Below are positions 52,279-59,478 of a stretch of 59,478 nt of DNA, in pieces; the stretch's first letter is position 1, and each line of letters opens with the position of its first letter. The stretch comes from Pseudomonas pseudonitroreducens (GTDB lineage Bacteria > Pseudomonadota > Gammaproteobacteria > Pseudomonadales > Pseudomonadaceae), in contig NZ_BQHJ01000018.1 in NCBI RefSeq assembly GCF_021603645.1, positions 1 through 59,478 of the forward strand, written 5' to 3'. Below the pieces are notes generated by a model. The model had not been told where the DNA came from. It ran no database searches and saw only the letters and a program-made list of their open reading frames with translations. The translations under genes and the position numbers were made by a program.

Positions 52279-53742
52279 ATGACCTTCACGATTCAACACT
52301 TCATCGCGCTCCTGCCACTGCTCATCACCAGCGCCACCCTGGTGGTGGTGATGCTTGCGGTAGCCTGGAAGCGTAACCACTCGATGACCGCCACCCTCTC
52401 GGTGATCGGTCTGAACCTGGCCCTGCTGTCGATCATCCCGGTGCTGAAAGTCACCCCGATCGAAGTCACCCCGTTGCTGGTGATCGACAACTTCGCCTGC
52501 TTCTACATGGCCCTGATCCTGATCGGCGCCCTGGCCTGCACTACCCTCGCCCACGCCTACATGGAAAGCTTCCCGGGCAACCGCGAGGAACTCTACCTGC
52601 TCCTGCTGCTGTCCACCGCGGGCGGCCTGGTGCTGGTCAGTGCACAGAACCTGGCCGGCCTGTTCATCGGCCTGGAACTGCTGTCGGTGCCGGTCTACGG
52701 CATGGTCGCCTACGCCTTCTTCAACAAGCGCACCCTGGAAGCGGGCATCAAGTACACCGTACTGTCCGCTGCCGGTTCCGCGTTCCTGCTGTTCGGCATG
52801 GCCCTGCTCTACGCCGAATCCGGCAGCCTCGGGTTCTCGGCTATCGGTGCCTCGCTGGCCGAGGGCACCAGCCATGGCCCGCTACTGGCCATCGGCGTCG
52901 GCATGATGGTCGTCGGCCTGGGCTTCAAGCTGTCCCTGGCGCCGTTCCACCTGTGGACCCCGGACGTCTACGAAGGTGCTCCGGCCCCGGTAGCCACCTT
53001 CCTGGCCACCACCGCCAAGGTCGCCGTGTTCGCCGTTCTGCTGCGTCTGTTCCAGATCGCTCCGGCAGCCCTGAACAACGGCCTGCTGCATGACGCCATC
53101 GCAGTCATCGCCATCGCCTCGATCCTGATCGGCAACCTGCTGGCGCTGACCCAGAGCAACATCAAGCGCCTGCTCGGCTACTCGTCCATCGCCCACTTCG
53201 GCTACCTGCTGATCGCCCTGGTGGCGAGCAAGGGCCTGGCCGTGGAAGCCGTCGGCGTGTACCTGACCACCTACGTCGTCACCACCCTGGGCGCCTTCGG
53301 CGTGGTCACCCTGATGTCCACCCCGTACAGCGGCCGCGACGCCGACGCACTGTTCGAGTACCGCGGCCTGTTCTGGCGCCGTCCGGTGCTGACCGCGGTG
53401 ATGACCGTGATGATGCTGTCCCTGGCGGGCATTCCGCTGACCGCCGGCTTCATCGGCAAGTTCTACATCGTCGCCACCGGCGTCGAGTCGCAGCACTGGT
53501 GGCTGGTCGGCTCGCTGGTACTGGGCAGCGCCATCGGCCTGTTCTACTACCTGCGCGTGATGGTGACCATGTACCTGGTCGAGCCGAACATGAAGCGCCA
53601 CGACGCGCCCCTGGACTGGGCCCAGCGCGCCGGCGGCATCATGCTGGTGGCCATCGCCCTGCTCGCCTTCTTCCTCGGCGTCTACCCGCAACCGCTGCTG
53701 GACATCCTCCAGCACAGCGGCCTGGTAGCCATCGCCGGCTAA
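52279..53742 (+). CDS. nuoN: NADH-quinone oxidoreductase subunit N
   Basis: A 487-residue antiporter-like subunit with about 14 spans and the last gene of the nuo operon. The conserved LFIGLELLSVPVYGMVAYAFF, LSLAPFHLWTPDVYEGAPAPVATFLATTAKVAVFA and SNIKRLLGYSSIAHFGYLLIAL are visible. It starts seven bases after nuoM. A strong bidirectional terminator follows. Confidence 0.97.
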   Translation: MTFTIQHFIALLPLLITSATLVVVMLAVAWKRNHSMTATLSVIGLNLALLSIIPVLKVTPIEVTPLLVIDNFACFYMALILIGALACTTLAHAYMESFPGNREELYLLLLLSTAGGLVLVSAQNLAGLFIGLELLSVPVYGMVAYAFFNKRTLEAGIKYTVLSAAGSAFLLFGMALLYAESGSLGFSAIGASLAEGTSHGPLLAIGVGMMVVGLGFKLSLAPFHLWTPDVYEGAPAPVATFLATTAKVAVFAVLLRLFQIAPAALNNGLLHDAIAVIAIASILIGNLLALTQSNIKRLLGYSSIAHFGYLLIALVASKGLAVEAVGVYLTTYVVTTLGAFGVVTLMSTPYSGRDADALFEYRGLFWRRPVLTAVMTVMMLSLAGIPLTAGFIGKFYIVATGVESQHWWLVGSLVLGSAIGLFYYLRVMVTMYLVEPNMKRHDAPLDWAQRAGGIMLVAIALLAFFLGVYPQPLLDILQHSGLVAIAG

Positions 53743-53749
53743 GGTCGAC

Positions 53750-53790
53750 AGGCAATAAAAAACCCCGCTTCGGCGGGGTTTTTATTGCCT
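53750..53790. terminator. Strong bidirectional terminator after nuoN
   Basis: AGGCAATAAAAAACCCCGC-TTCG-GCGGGGTTTTTATTGCCT forms a long stem with a stable TTCG loop and A and T tracts on both sides. It can end both the nuo transcript and the convergent permease transcript. Confidence 0.95.
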
Positions 53791-53818
53791 GTGATTCAAG
53801 CATCGCGACGCGGCTTTC

Positions 53819-53899
53819 GTAGGATGGGTGGAGCGCAGCGATACCCATGCTGATGGTTCCGGCAATCGATGGGTATCGCTTCGCTCCACGCCATCCTAC
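53819..53899. repeat. REP-type palindrome (GTAGGATGGGTGGAGC family)
   Basis: Two arms of about 30 bp (53819-53848 and 53869-53899), beginning GTAGGATGGGTGGAGC and ending with its near complement, enclose a 20-base loop. This family of palindromes is common between Pseudomonas genes. It lies between convergent nuoN and the permease gene and differs in sequence from the other REP units in the window. Confidence 0.75.
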
Positions 53900-53912
53900 A
53901 ACGTGCTCAACC

Positions 53913-54992
53913 TTACTCTGCTGGCTTGGGCTGCTCGCCTTCACGGCCGGTGAACAGGTCCCACGACGCCATGAACAGCGCCGCGATCAGCGGGCCGATG
54001 ACGAAGCCGTTGAGGCCGAACAGCGACATGCCGCCAAGGGTCGAGATCAGCACCACGTAATCCGGCATCTTGGTGTCCTTGCCGACCAGGATCGGGCGCA
54101 GGATGTTGTCCACCAGGCCGATCACCACCACGCAGAACAGTGTCAGCACCACGCCCTGCCAGATCGCACCGGTGAGCAGGAAGTAGGCCGCCACCGGCAC
54201 CCAGATCAGCCCTGCGCCAATGGCCGGCAGTAGCGAGAGGAAGGCCATCAGCGCGCCCCAGAGCAGCGAGCCCTGGATGCCGAGGAACCAGAAGATCAGC
54301 CCGCCCAGCGCGCCCTGGGTCGCCGCGACGGCGATGTTGCCCTTCACCGTGGCGCGGATCACCGTGGTGAACTTGGTGAACAGGTGCTGCTTGTGCTCCC
54401 CGCTCAGCGGCACGGCCTGCTTGATGCGGCGCCCCAGGGTCGGGCCGTCGCGCAGGAGGAAGAACAGCAGGTAGAGCATGATGCCGAAGCTGATGACGAA
54501 CTCGAAGGTGTTCTGGCCGATGCTGAAGGCCTTGGTGGCCACCAGTTGGCTGGCCTGCATCGCACCCGCCGAGAGCTTTTCCTGCAGGCTCGACAGATCG
54601 GCCAGGTCGAAGCGCTCCAGCAACTGGTGCGCCCAGCCCGGCAGCGCGGCGACCGCCTGCTGGTAATAGGCGATGAAGTTCAGCTCACCCGACTTCAGCC
54701 GCTGGTAGACGGTCGCCCCTTCCTGTACCAGTGCGCCGGCGATGAAGGTCACCGGAAGAATCACGATCAGGAAGCACACGGCGAGGGAAATCAGTGCAGC
54801 GAGGTTGTTGCGTCCGTTGAGTTTCACCCGCAGGCGGCGCTGCAGCGGGGCGAAGATGATCGCCAGGATGGTGCCCCAGAAGACCGCCCCGTAGAACGGC
54901 AGCAGAATCCAGCCGAAGGCGAGTGTCACCACCAGCAGCAGGGCGAGGAACGTCCGGTATTCCAGTTTCGATTCGAACATGAGCGGGTCCAT
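53913..54992 (-). CDS. AI-2E/PerM family permease
   Basis: A 359-residue membrane protein with about seven or eight spans. It has the family pattern: two N-terminal helices (FLALLLVVTLAFGWILLPFYGAVFWG), a periplasmic region (residues about 100-160), and the C-terminal block ATQGALGGLIFWFLGIQGSLLWGALMAFLSLLPAIGAGLIWVPVA followed by VDNILRPILVGKDTKMPDYVVLISTLGGMSLFGLNGFVIGPLIAAL. Family members have been linked to AI-2 export and to Na+/H+ exchange, but substrates vary. The start is either ATG 54992 or ATG 54980; neither has a strong ribosome site. The C terminus is hydrophilic. Confidence 0.82.
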   Translation of the reverse strand: MDPLMFESKLEYRTFLALLLVVTLAFGWILLPFYGAVFWGTILAIIFAPLQRRLRVKLNGRNNLAALISLAVCFLIVILPVTFIAGALVQEGATVYQRLKSGELNFIAYYQQAVAALPGWAHQLLERFDLADLSSLQEKLSAGAMQASQLVATKAFSIGQNTFEFVISFGIMLYLLFFLLRDGPTLGRRIKQAVPLSGEHKQHLFTKFTTVIRATVKGNIAVAATQGALGGLIFWFLGIQGSLLWGALMAFLSLLPAIGAGLIWVPVAAYFLLTGAIWQGVVLTLFCVVVIGLVDNILRPILVGKDTKMPDYVVLISTLGGMSLFGLNGFVIGPLIAALFMASWDLFTGREGEQPKPAE

Positions 54993-55084
54993 GGATGGAT
55001 AAACCTGCTCATTAGTCAGCAGTTGCCCCGCCAAGTGCAACTTTCAAAGCGAGATCGCCGTGCCAGGGCTTTCCAGGCGCTCTT

Positions 55085-56404
55085 TCAGAGCACCATCGCG
55101 GCCACCCAGCCGAACGCCAGCAGTGGCAGGTTGTAGTGCAGGAAGGTCGGCACCACGGTGTCCCAGATGTGGTTGTGCTGGCCATCCACGTTCAGGCCGG
55201 AAGTCGGACCGAGGGTGGAGTCCGACGCTGGCGAGCCAGCGTCACCCAGCGCTCCGGCGGTGCCCACGATGCTGACGATGGCCAGCGGGCTGAAGCCCAG
55301 ATGCACCGCCAGCGGCACGAAAATCGCCGCGATGATCGGCACCGTGGAGAACGACGAACCGATGCCCATGGTCACCAGCAAGCCCACCAGCAGCATCATG
55401 AAGGCGCCCAGCGCCTTGCTGCTGCCGATCCAGCCTGCGGCGCTATCCACCAGGCTGGCGACCTGCCCGGTAGCGGTCATCACCGCGGCGAAACCCTGGG
55501 CTGCGATCATGATGAAGCCGATCATGGCCATCATCTTCATGCCTTCGGTGAACAGGTCGTCCGCCTCCTTCCAGCGCACCACCCCGGACAGCGAGAACAC
55601 CAGGAAACCCACCAGCGCGCCAAGGATCATCGAGTCCAGCAGCAGTTGTACGGCGAATGCCGCCGCCACTGCGACGCCGGCCACAGCGAGGCTCATCTTG
55701 CTGTAGGGCGTGTCGACCCGCTCGGCCTGCTCGATGCGTTCCAGGTCATAGACACGCTTGCCGCGGTAGCTGAAGAGCACCGCGATCAATAGGCCGCAGA
55801 GCATACCCAGCGCCGGAATCAGCATGGCCTGGGTCACGTTGATACCCTGCACGTCGACGCCCGCGCGGGCCACGTTGGCCAGCAGGATCTGGTTCAGGAA
55901 GATGTTGCCGAAACCCACCGGCAGGAACATGTAGGGTGTGATCAGGCCGAAGGTGATGACACAGGCGATCAGCCGGCGGTCGATCTGCAGGCGCGTCAGC
56001 ACATAAAGCAGCGGCGGCACCAGCAGCGGGATGAAAGCGATATGGATCGGCAGGATGTTCTGCGAGCAGATCGCCACCACCAGCAACAGGCCGACCATCA
56101 TCCACTTGAAGCCATTGGAGCTGCTCGACTCCTGCCGGCCGAGCATTGCCAGGGCGCGATCGGCCAGGGCATGCGCCATTCCGGAGCGTGCGATGGCCAC
56201 GGCGAATGCACCGAGCATGGCGTAAGACAGCGCCACCGTCGCACCGGCCCCCAGGCCTTCGTTGAATGCCTTGAGCGTGCCATCCATGCCCAGGCCGCCG
56301 AGCAAGCCGCCTGCTACCGCGCCGGCGATCAGCGCGACCACCACATGCACGCGACACAGGCTCAACACCAGCATCAGGCCAATGGCGATCAACACCGCAT
56401 TCAT
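55085..56404 (-). CDS. Na+/H+ antiporter (NhaC-like) family carrier
   Basis: A 439-residue inner-membrane carrier with about eleven spans. It starts MNAVLIAIGLMLVLSLCRVHVVVALIAG and contains GLGAGATVALSYAMLGAFAVAIARSG, CSQNILPIHIAFIPLLVPPLLYVL, and a C-terminal MGIGSSFSTVPIIAAIFVPLAVHLGFSPLA with GTAGALGDAGSPASDSTLGPTSGLNVDGQHNH. This conserved carrier group is annotated as Na+/H+ antiporter family; the true substrate may be an organic ion. AAGGAG lies eight bases before ATG 56404. It is divergent from the TlpQ-like chemoreceptor, a layout I recall from PA2653/PA2654. Confidence 0.82.
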   Translation of the reverse strand: MNAVLIAIGLMLVLSLCRVHVVVALIAGAVAGGLLGGLGMDGTLKAFNEGLGAGATVALSYAMLGAFAVAIARSGMAHALADRALAMLGRQESSSSNGFKWMMVGLLLVVAICSQNILPIHIAFIPLLVPPLLYVLTRLQIDRRLIACVITFGLITPYMFLPVGFGNIFLNQILLANVARAGVDVQGINVTQAMLIPALGMLCGLLIAVLFSYRGKRVYDLERIEQAERVDTPYSKMSLAVAGVAVAAAFAVQLLLDSMILGALVGFLVFSLSGVVRWKEADDLFTEGMKMMAMIGFIMIAAQGFAAVMTATGQVASLVDSAAGWIGSSKALGAFMMLLVGLLVTMGIGSSFSTVPIIAAIFVPLAVHLGFSPLAIVSIVGTAGALGDAGSPASDSTLGPTSGLNVDGQHNHIWDTVVPTFLHYNLPLLAFGWVAAMVL

Positions 56405-56553
56405 TCCAGCACTCCTTCCAGGGCTCGCCGCGCCAGGGCGCGAGCAAAAGGCGCGCACTCTGCCAAAGGCTCGCCGGGGTGTCAAAATTTGAGTCGAATC
56501 AAGACGTTTCCAAGCTCGCCTGGCAGGACTTTCACGCAGACGAGCACGCTTCT

Positions 56554-56610
56554 TGCCTGGCTTTTCGCCGCCCGTCGGCCAGGCACGCCAGAATCGCCTG
56601 TTTTCTGGCG
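56554..56610. repeat. Two tandem hairpins in the carrier-chemoreceptor gap
   Basis: TGCCTGGC...GCCAGGCA (56554-56585) and CGCCAGAA...TTCTGGCG (56586-56610) are adjacent perfect 8-bp inverted repeats upstream of the chemoreceptor promoter. The second is followed by TTTCGCCCC. They may insulate the promoter or be binding sites. Confidence 0.5.
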
Positions 56611-56627
56611 TTTCGCCCCGTCGCGGG

Positions 56628-56654
56628 TCAAGAAGATACGGGAAAGGCCGATAT
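56628..56654 (+). promoter_or_regulatory. FliA (sigma-28) promoter of the chemoreceptor
   Basis: TCAAG (56628-56632) and GCCGATAT (56647-56654) are separated by 14 bases, the spacing of the flagellar sigma-28 consensus (TAAAGTTT-N11-GCCGATAA, often TCAAG in Pseudomonas). Transcription would start near 56661, about 36 bases before the tlpQ-like ATG. Confidence 0.85.
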
Positions 56655-56696
56655 AGCTGGCATCCCGAGGCTTAGTTCAAACAAGGATTCCCCTCC

Positions 56697-58841
56697 ATGC
56701 TTCTGCGCCGTCTTTCCATCCAGTGGAAGATCACCTTGCTTGCCGGGCTCTGCCTGCTCGGCGTCGTCTCGCTGCTTTCCGGGCTTTCCGTCTACCGCAC
56801 CCAACACAGCACCGCGCTGGTCAAGCAATCGAGCACGCAGATGCTCGACGAAGCGGCCAAGGCCCGCCTGCAATCGCGCGGTGAAGTCCAGGCCATGCGC
56901 ATTCAGCGCTACATCATGGACGCATACCAGTACGGCAAGGGCTTCTCACGGCAGGTGCTGTTCCTGCGTGACCAGGCGCAGAAGCGTTTCCTCGATGCCT
57001 ACGACCTGCGCGAGGACCTGACCCGCCAGGTGAAGACCGCGCTGGAAGGCAACCCGGAACTGCTCGGACTCTACGTCGCCTTCGAACCCGATGCGCTGGA
57101 CGGCAAGGACAAGCTCTTCGCCGGCCAGGGCGAACTGGGCAGCAACGACGCCGGTCGCTTCTCCATCTACTGGTCACAGGCCACGCCGGGCCACCTGGAG
57201 TCGGAAGCCATGGCCGAATCGCTGCTGCAGGACACCAGCCCTGGCCCGAGTGGCAGTGCCTACAACGCCTGGTTCACCTGCCCCAAGACCACCGGCCAGC
57301 CCTGTGTGCTCGATCCGTATTTCGACGACGTGGGCAGCAAGAAAATGCTGATGACCAGCATCGCCTTCCCGCTGGAACTGGACGGTAAGGTCATCGGCGT
57401 CATGGGCCTGGACATCAGCATGGAGAAGCTGCAGGAAATTGCCGTGGAAGGCAGCCAGGAACTCTATGACGGCCAGGGCCGCGTCAGCATCGTCAGCGCG
57501 GCTGGCCTGCTTGCCGGTCACAGTGCTGATGCCTCGAAGCTGAGCAAGAACCTCAAGGAGGTCTACCCGAAGCAGGGCGCCGACCTGCTGCAGGCCATCG
57601 CCGCCAACCATGAGCAGGTATTCCGCCAGGACGACCAGCTGCGCGTGGTCGAGCCGCTGCAACCGATCCCCGGCTCCAAGCCCTGGGGCGTGCTGCTGGA
57701 AGTCCCGCAGAACGTCCTGCTCGGGCCTGCCATCGAACTGCAGAACGAATTGGATAACCAGCGTGTGCAGGGCACCGTCTCGCAGCTGGGCTTCGGCCTG
57801 ATCGCGGTGCTGATCGGCCTGTTCGCCATGTGGCTCACCGCGCGCGGCGTGACCCGGCCGATCCTCGGCGTGGCCGCCATGCTGCGCAACATCGCCAGCG
57901 GCGAAGGTGACCTGACCAAGCGCCTGGACTACGCCGGCAAGGACGAGCTGGGCGAGCTGGCCGGCTGGTTCAACCGCTTCCTCGACAAGCTGCAGCCGAT
58001 CATCCGCGACGTGAAATCCTCGGTGCACGACGCCCGCGCCACCGCCGACCAATCCTCGGAAATCGCCAGCCAGACCAGTGCCGGCATGCAGCAGCAGTTC
58101 CGCGAAGTCGACCAGGTCGCCACCGCCTCGCAGGAGATGAGCGCCACCGCCCACGACGTCGCCAACAGCGCCGCCATGGCCGCCGATGCCGCCCGCGGCG
58201 CCGACGGTGCCACGCGCGACGGTCTCAACGTGATCGACAACACCACCCGCCTGATCGACGAACTGGCCAGCGACATGAGCAGTGCCATGAGCCAGGTGGA
58301 AGGTCTGGCGGCGAGCAGCGAGCAGATCGGTTCGGTGCTGGAAGTCATTCGCGGCATCGCCGAGCAGACCAACCTGCTGGCGCTCAACGCCGCCATCGAA
58401 GCCGCTCGCGCCGGTGAGGCCGGCCGCGGCTTCGCGGTGGTCGCCGACGAGGTGCGCAACCTCGCCCGGCGCACCCAGGATTCGGTGGAGGAAATCCGCC
58501 AGGTCATCGAAGGCCTGCAGAACGGCACCCGCGATGTGGTCGGCGCGATGAGCAACAGCCACCGCCAGGCGCAGGATAGCGTGAGCCAGGTGGAACAGGC
58601 CGTCGCCGCACTGAAGCGCATCGGCGATGCGGTCGGCGTGATCACCGACATGAACCTGCAGATCGCCAGCGCCGCCGAGGAACAGAGCGCGGTGGCCGAG
58701 GAGATCAACCGCAACGTGGCGGGGATTCGCGACGTCACCGAGTCGCTGTCGAGCCAGGCGCAGGAGTCGGCGCAGGTGAGCCAGTCGCTGAACAAGCTGG
58801 CGAACCATCAGCAGGGGTTGATGGATCAGTTCCGCGTGTGA
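56697..58841 (+). CDS. tlpQ: Methyl-accepting chemotaxis protein, TlpQ-like
   Basis: A 714-residue chemoreceptor. The first span is at about residues 12-34, then a periplasmic double-Cache sensor domain (about 35-360, containing [49 protein letters not shown]), the second span near residues 362-380, a HAMP domain ([28 protein letters not shown]) and the signalling domain with the tip [35 protein letters not shown]. No CheR-binding pentapeptide is at the C terminus. Length and context match P. aeruginosa TlpQ (PA2654), which senses histamine and polyamines and is involved in ethylene taxis. A FliA promoter lies upstream and AAGGA provides the ribosome site. Confidence 0.88.
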   Translation: MLLRRLSIQWKITLLAGLCLLGVVSLLSGLSVYRTQHSTALVKQSSTQMLDEAAKARLQSRGEVQAMRIQRYIMDAYQYGKGFSRQVLFLRDQAQKRFLDAYDLREDLTRQVKTALEGNPELLGLYVAFEPDALDGKDKLFAGQGELGSNDAGRFSIYWSQATPGHLESEAMAESLLQDTSPGPSGSAYNAWFTCPKTTGQPCVLDPYFDDVGSKKMLMTSIAFPLELDGKVIGVMGLDISMEKLQEIAVEGSQELYDGQGRVSIVSAAGLLAGHSADASKLSKNLKEVYPKQGADLLQAIAANHEQVFRQDDQLRVVEPLQPIPGSKPWGVLLEVPQNVLLGPAIELQNELDNQRVQGTVSQLGFGLIAVLIGLFAMWLTARGVTRPILGVAAMLRNIASGEGDLTKRLDYAGKDELGELAGWFNRFLDKLQPIIRDVKSSVHDARATADQSSEIASQTSAGMQQQFREVDQVATASQEMSATAHDVANSAAMAADAARGADGATRDGLNVIDNTTRLIDELASDMSSAMSQVEGLAASSEQIGSVLEVIRGIAEQTNLLALNAAIEAARAGEAGRGFAVVADEVRNLARRTQDSVEEIRQVIEGLQNGTRDVVGAMSNSHRQAQDSVSQVEQAVAALKRIGDAVGVITDMNLQIASAAEEQSAVAEEINRNVAGIRDVTESLSSQAQESAQVSQSLNKLANHQQGLMDQFRV

Positions 58842-58855
58842 GCCTGACCTCCGGA

Positions 58856-59045
58856 GCTCGGATTTTCCCCTCACCCCAGCCCTGGCTGCGCGCCCCGCAC
58901 CTGAGGGAGAGGGGCAGCCCGTAGCGGCCGGTGAGGTCGATGCTCGTCCTGCGCCATCGCCAACCGGCTGACGCCGTTCTCTCATTGCACGCCGGACGGT
59001 CCCCTCTCCCCTTGGGAGAGGGTCAGGGTGAGGGCGGCCCCAAGC
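58856..59045. repeat. Composite dispersed repeat, copy 1
   Basis: About 190 bp beginning TCGGATTTTCCCCTCACCCC and ending AGGGTGAGGGCGGCCCCAAGC (last 5 bases at 59041-59045). It is nearly identical to the copy at 59286-59478. Each copy carries G/C-rich inverted segments (CCCTCTCCC / GGGAGAGGG) that fold into hairpins. No gene in this stretch. Confidence 0.8.
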
Positions 59046-59108
59046 GCAGGTATATTCCGCAGGAGCGAACTCCCCCCGCGATCAGCCGATGAGTTCGGCG
59101 CCACGGCG

Positions 59109-59180
59109 GGTTCGCGAGCAAGCTCGCTCCTACAGTCTGGCGCTGGTGTTTCCCTGTAGGAGCGAGCTTGCTCGCGAACC
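59109..59180. repeat. REPIN: perfect 27-bp inverted repeat
   Basis: Arms at 59109-59135 and 59154-59180 are perfect complements around an 18-base spacer. The arm core GAGCAAGCTCGCTCCTACAG is the same REP unit as at 10979-11057. It lies between the two composite repeats. Confidence 0.85.
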
Positions 59181-59285
59181 GCACGGCACGGCAGCGGACG
59201 CAGTCCGCCTCCACAGAAGCCGGCCTCAGCTGACCGTCACCCCACGCGCCGCGGCAACTCCACCACCACGCGCAATCCACCCAGT

Positions 59286-59478
59286 TCTCGGACTTTCCCC
59301 TCACCCCAGTACTGGCTGCGCGCCCCGCATCTGGGGGGGCGAGGGAGCAGCTCGTAGCGGCCGGTGAGGTCGATGCTCGTCCTGCGCCATCGCCAACCGG
59401 CTAACGCCGAACCCGCATCGCGCGCCGGACGGTCCCCTCTCCCTCAGGGAGAGGGTTAGGGTGAGGGCGGCCCCAAGC
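59286..59478. repeat. Composite dispersed repeat, copy 2 (reaches window end)
   Basis: Second copy of the 58856-59045 element, starting TCTCGGACTTTCCCCTCACC and ending at GGCGGCCCCAAGC on the last base of the window, so it may continue. Differences from copy 1 are a few substitutions and small indels in the GAGGGAG hairpin segments. Bases 58842-59478 contain no gene. Confidence 0.8.

Overview
The window is chromosomal DNA of a GC-rich gammaproteobacterium, almost certainly a Pseudomonas of the P. aeruginosa / P. nitroreducens / P. citronellolis type. The evidence is an unbroken run of core genes in an order I know from P. aeruginosa (tRNA-Ser, yccA, tusDCBE, cysG-serS-rarA-lolA-ftsK, trxB, aat-bpt-infA, clpA-clpS, cspD, icd/idh, mnmA-hflD-purB, roxA, aceA, nuoA-N, a large chemoreceptor), the fused nuoCD gene, a monomeric isocitrate dehydrogenase beside the dimeric one, and Pseudomonas-type REP palindromes. 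The species assignment is inference from gene order and protein sequence.

Layout. (1) 1-6.4 kb: the integrase-side end of a prophage or related integrative element, lying against a tRNA-Ser(UGA) gene. A chain of short overlapping + strand genes (DUF4406, DUF4031, a DUF4224 excisionase-like gene, several unknowns) leads into a tyrosine integrase. Small genes on the opposite strand, three of them membrane proteins, are set into this chain like morons. The far end of the element is outside the window. (2) 6.5-11.1 kb: yccA, the sulfur-relay operon tusDCBE with a TrpD2/YbiB-like gene, a glutathionyl-hydroquinone reductase, then two REP palindromes. (3) 11.1-18.5 kb, minus strand: ftsK-lolA-rarA-serS-cysG and a small LprI-like secreted protein. 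(4) 18.8-24.8 kb: trxB, then the N-degron set aat, bpt, clpS, clpA around infA, and cspD. (5) 24.9-37.7 kb: the isocitrate branch point (icd, idh, aceA) enclosing nudJ-mnmA-hflD-purB and roxA-GNAT-PLD-like-secretin-like. (6) 37.9-53.7 kb: a DUF4442 thioesterase-like gene and the complete 13-gene nuo operon for complex I. (7) 53.8-59.5 kb: an AI-2E/PerM-type permease, an Na+/H+ antiporter-family carrier, a TlpQ-like chemoreceptor with a flagellar sigma promoter, and a terminal repeat-rich stretch.

How they connect. TusDCBE hands persulfide sulfur to MnmA for 2-thiouridine in tRNA, and both are present. Aat and Bpt add leucine or phenylalanine to protein N termini, which ClpS delivers to ClpA(P). 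Icd, Idh and AceA compete for isocitrate, and the NADH made by central metabolism feeds the nuo complex.

The observations most worth a second look are non-coding or in the prophage: a perfect Fur-box-like palindrome in a low-GC island upstream of nuoA; an RccR-like inverted repeat and a roughly 400-nt leader in front of aceA; a terminator-like hairpin inside the nuo operon; a textbook FliA promoter before the chemoreceptor; and moron-like cassettes, one flanked by 14-bp direct repeats. I found no CRISPR array, no complete insertion sequence and no obviously new multi-gene system. The least-described protein-coding material is the prophage chain and the pair at 34.2-35.6 kb.
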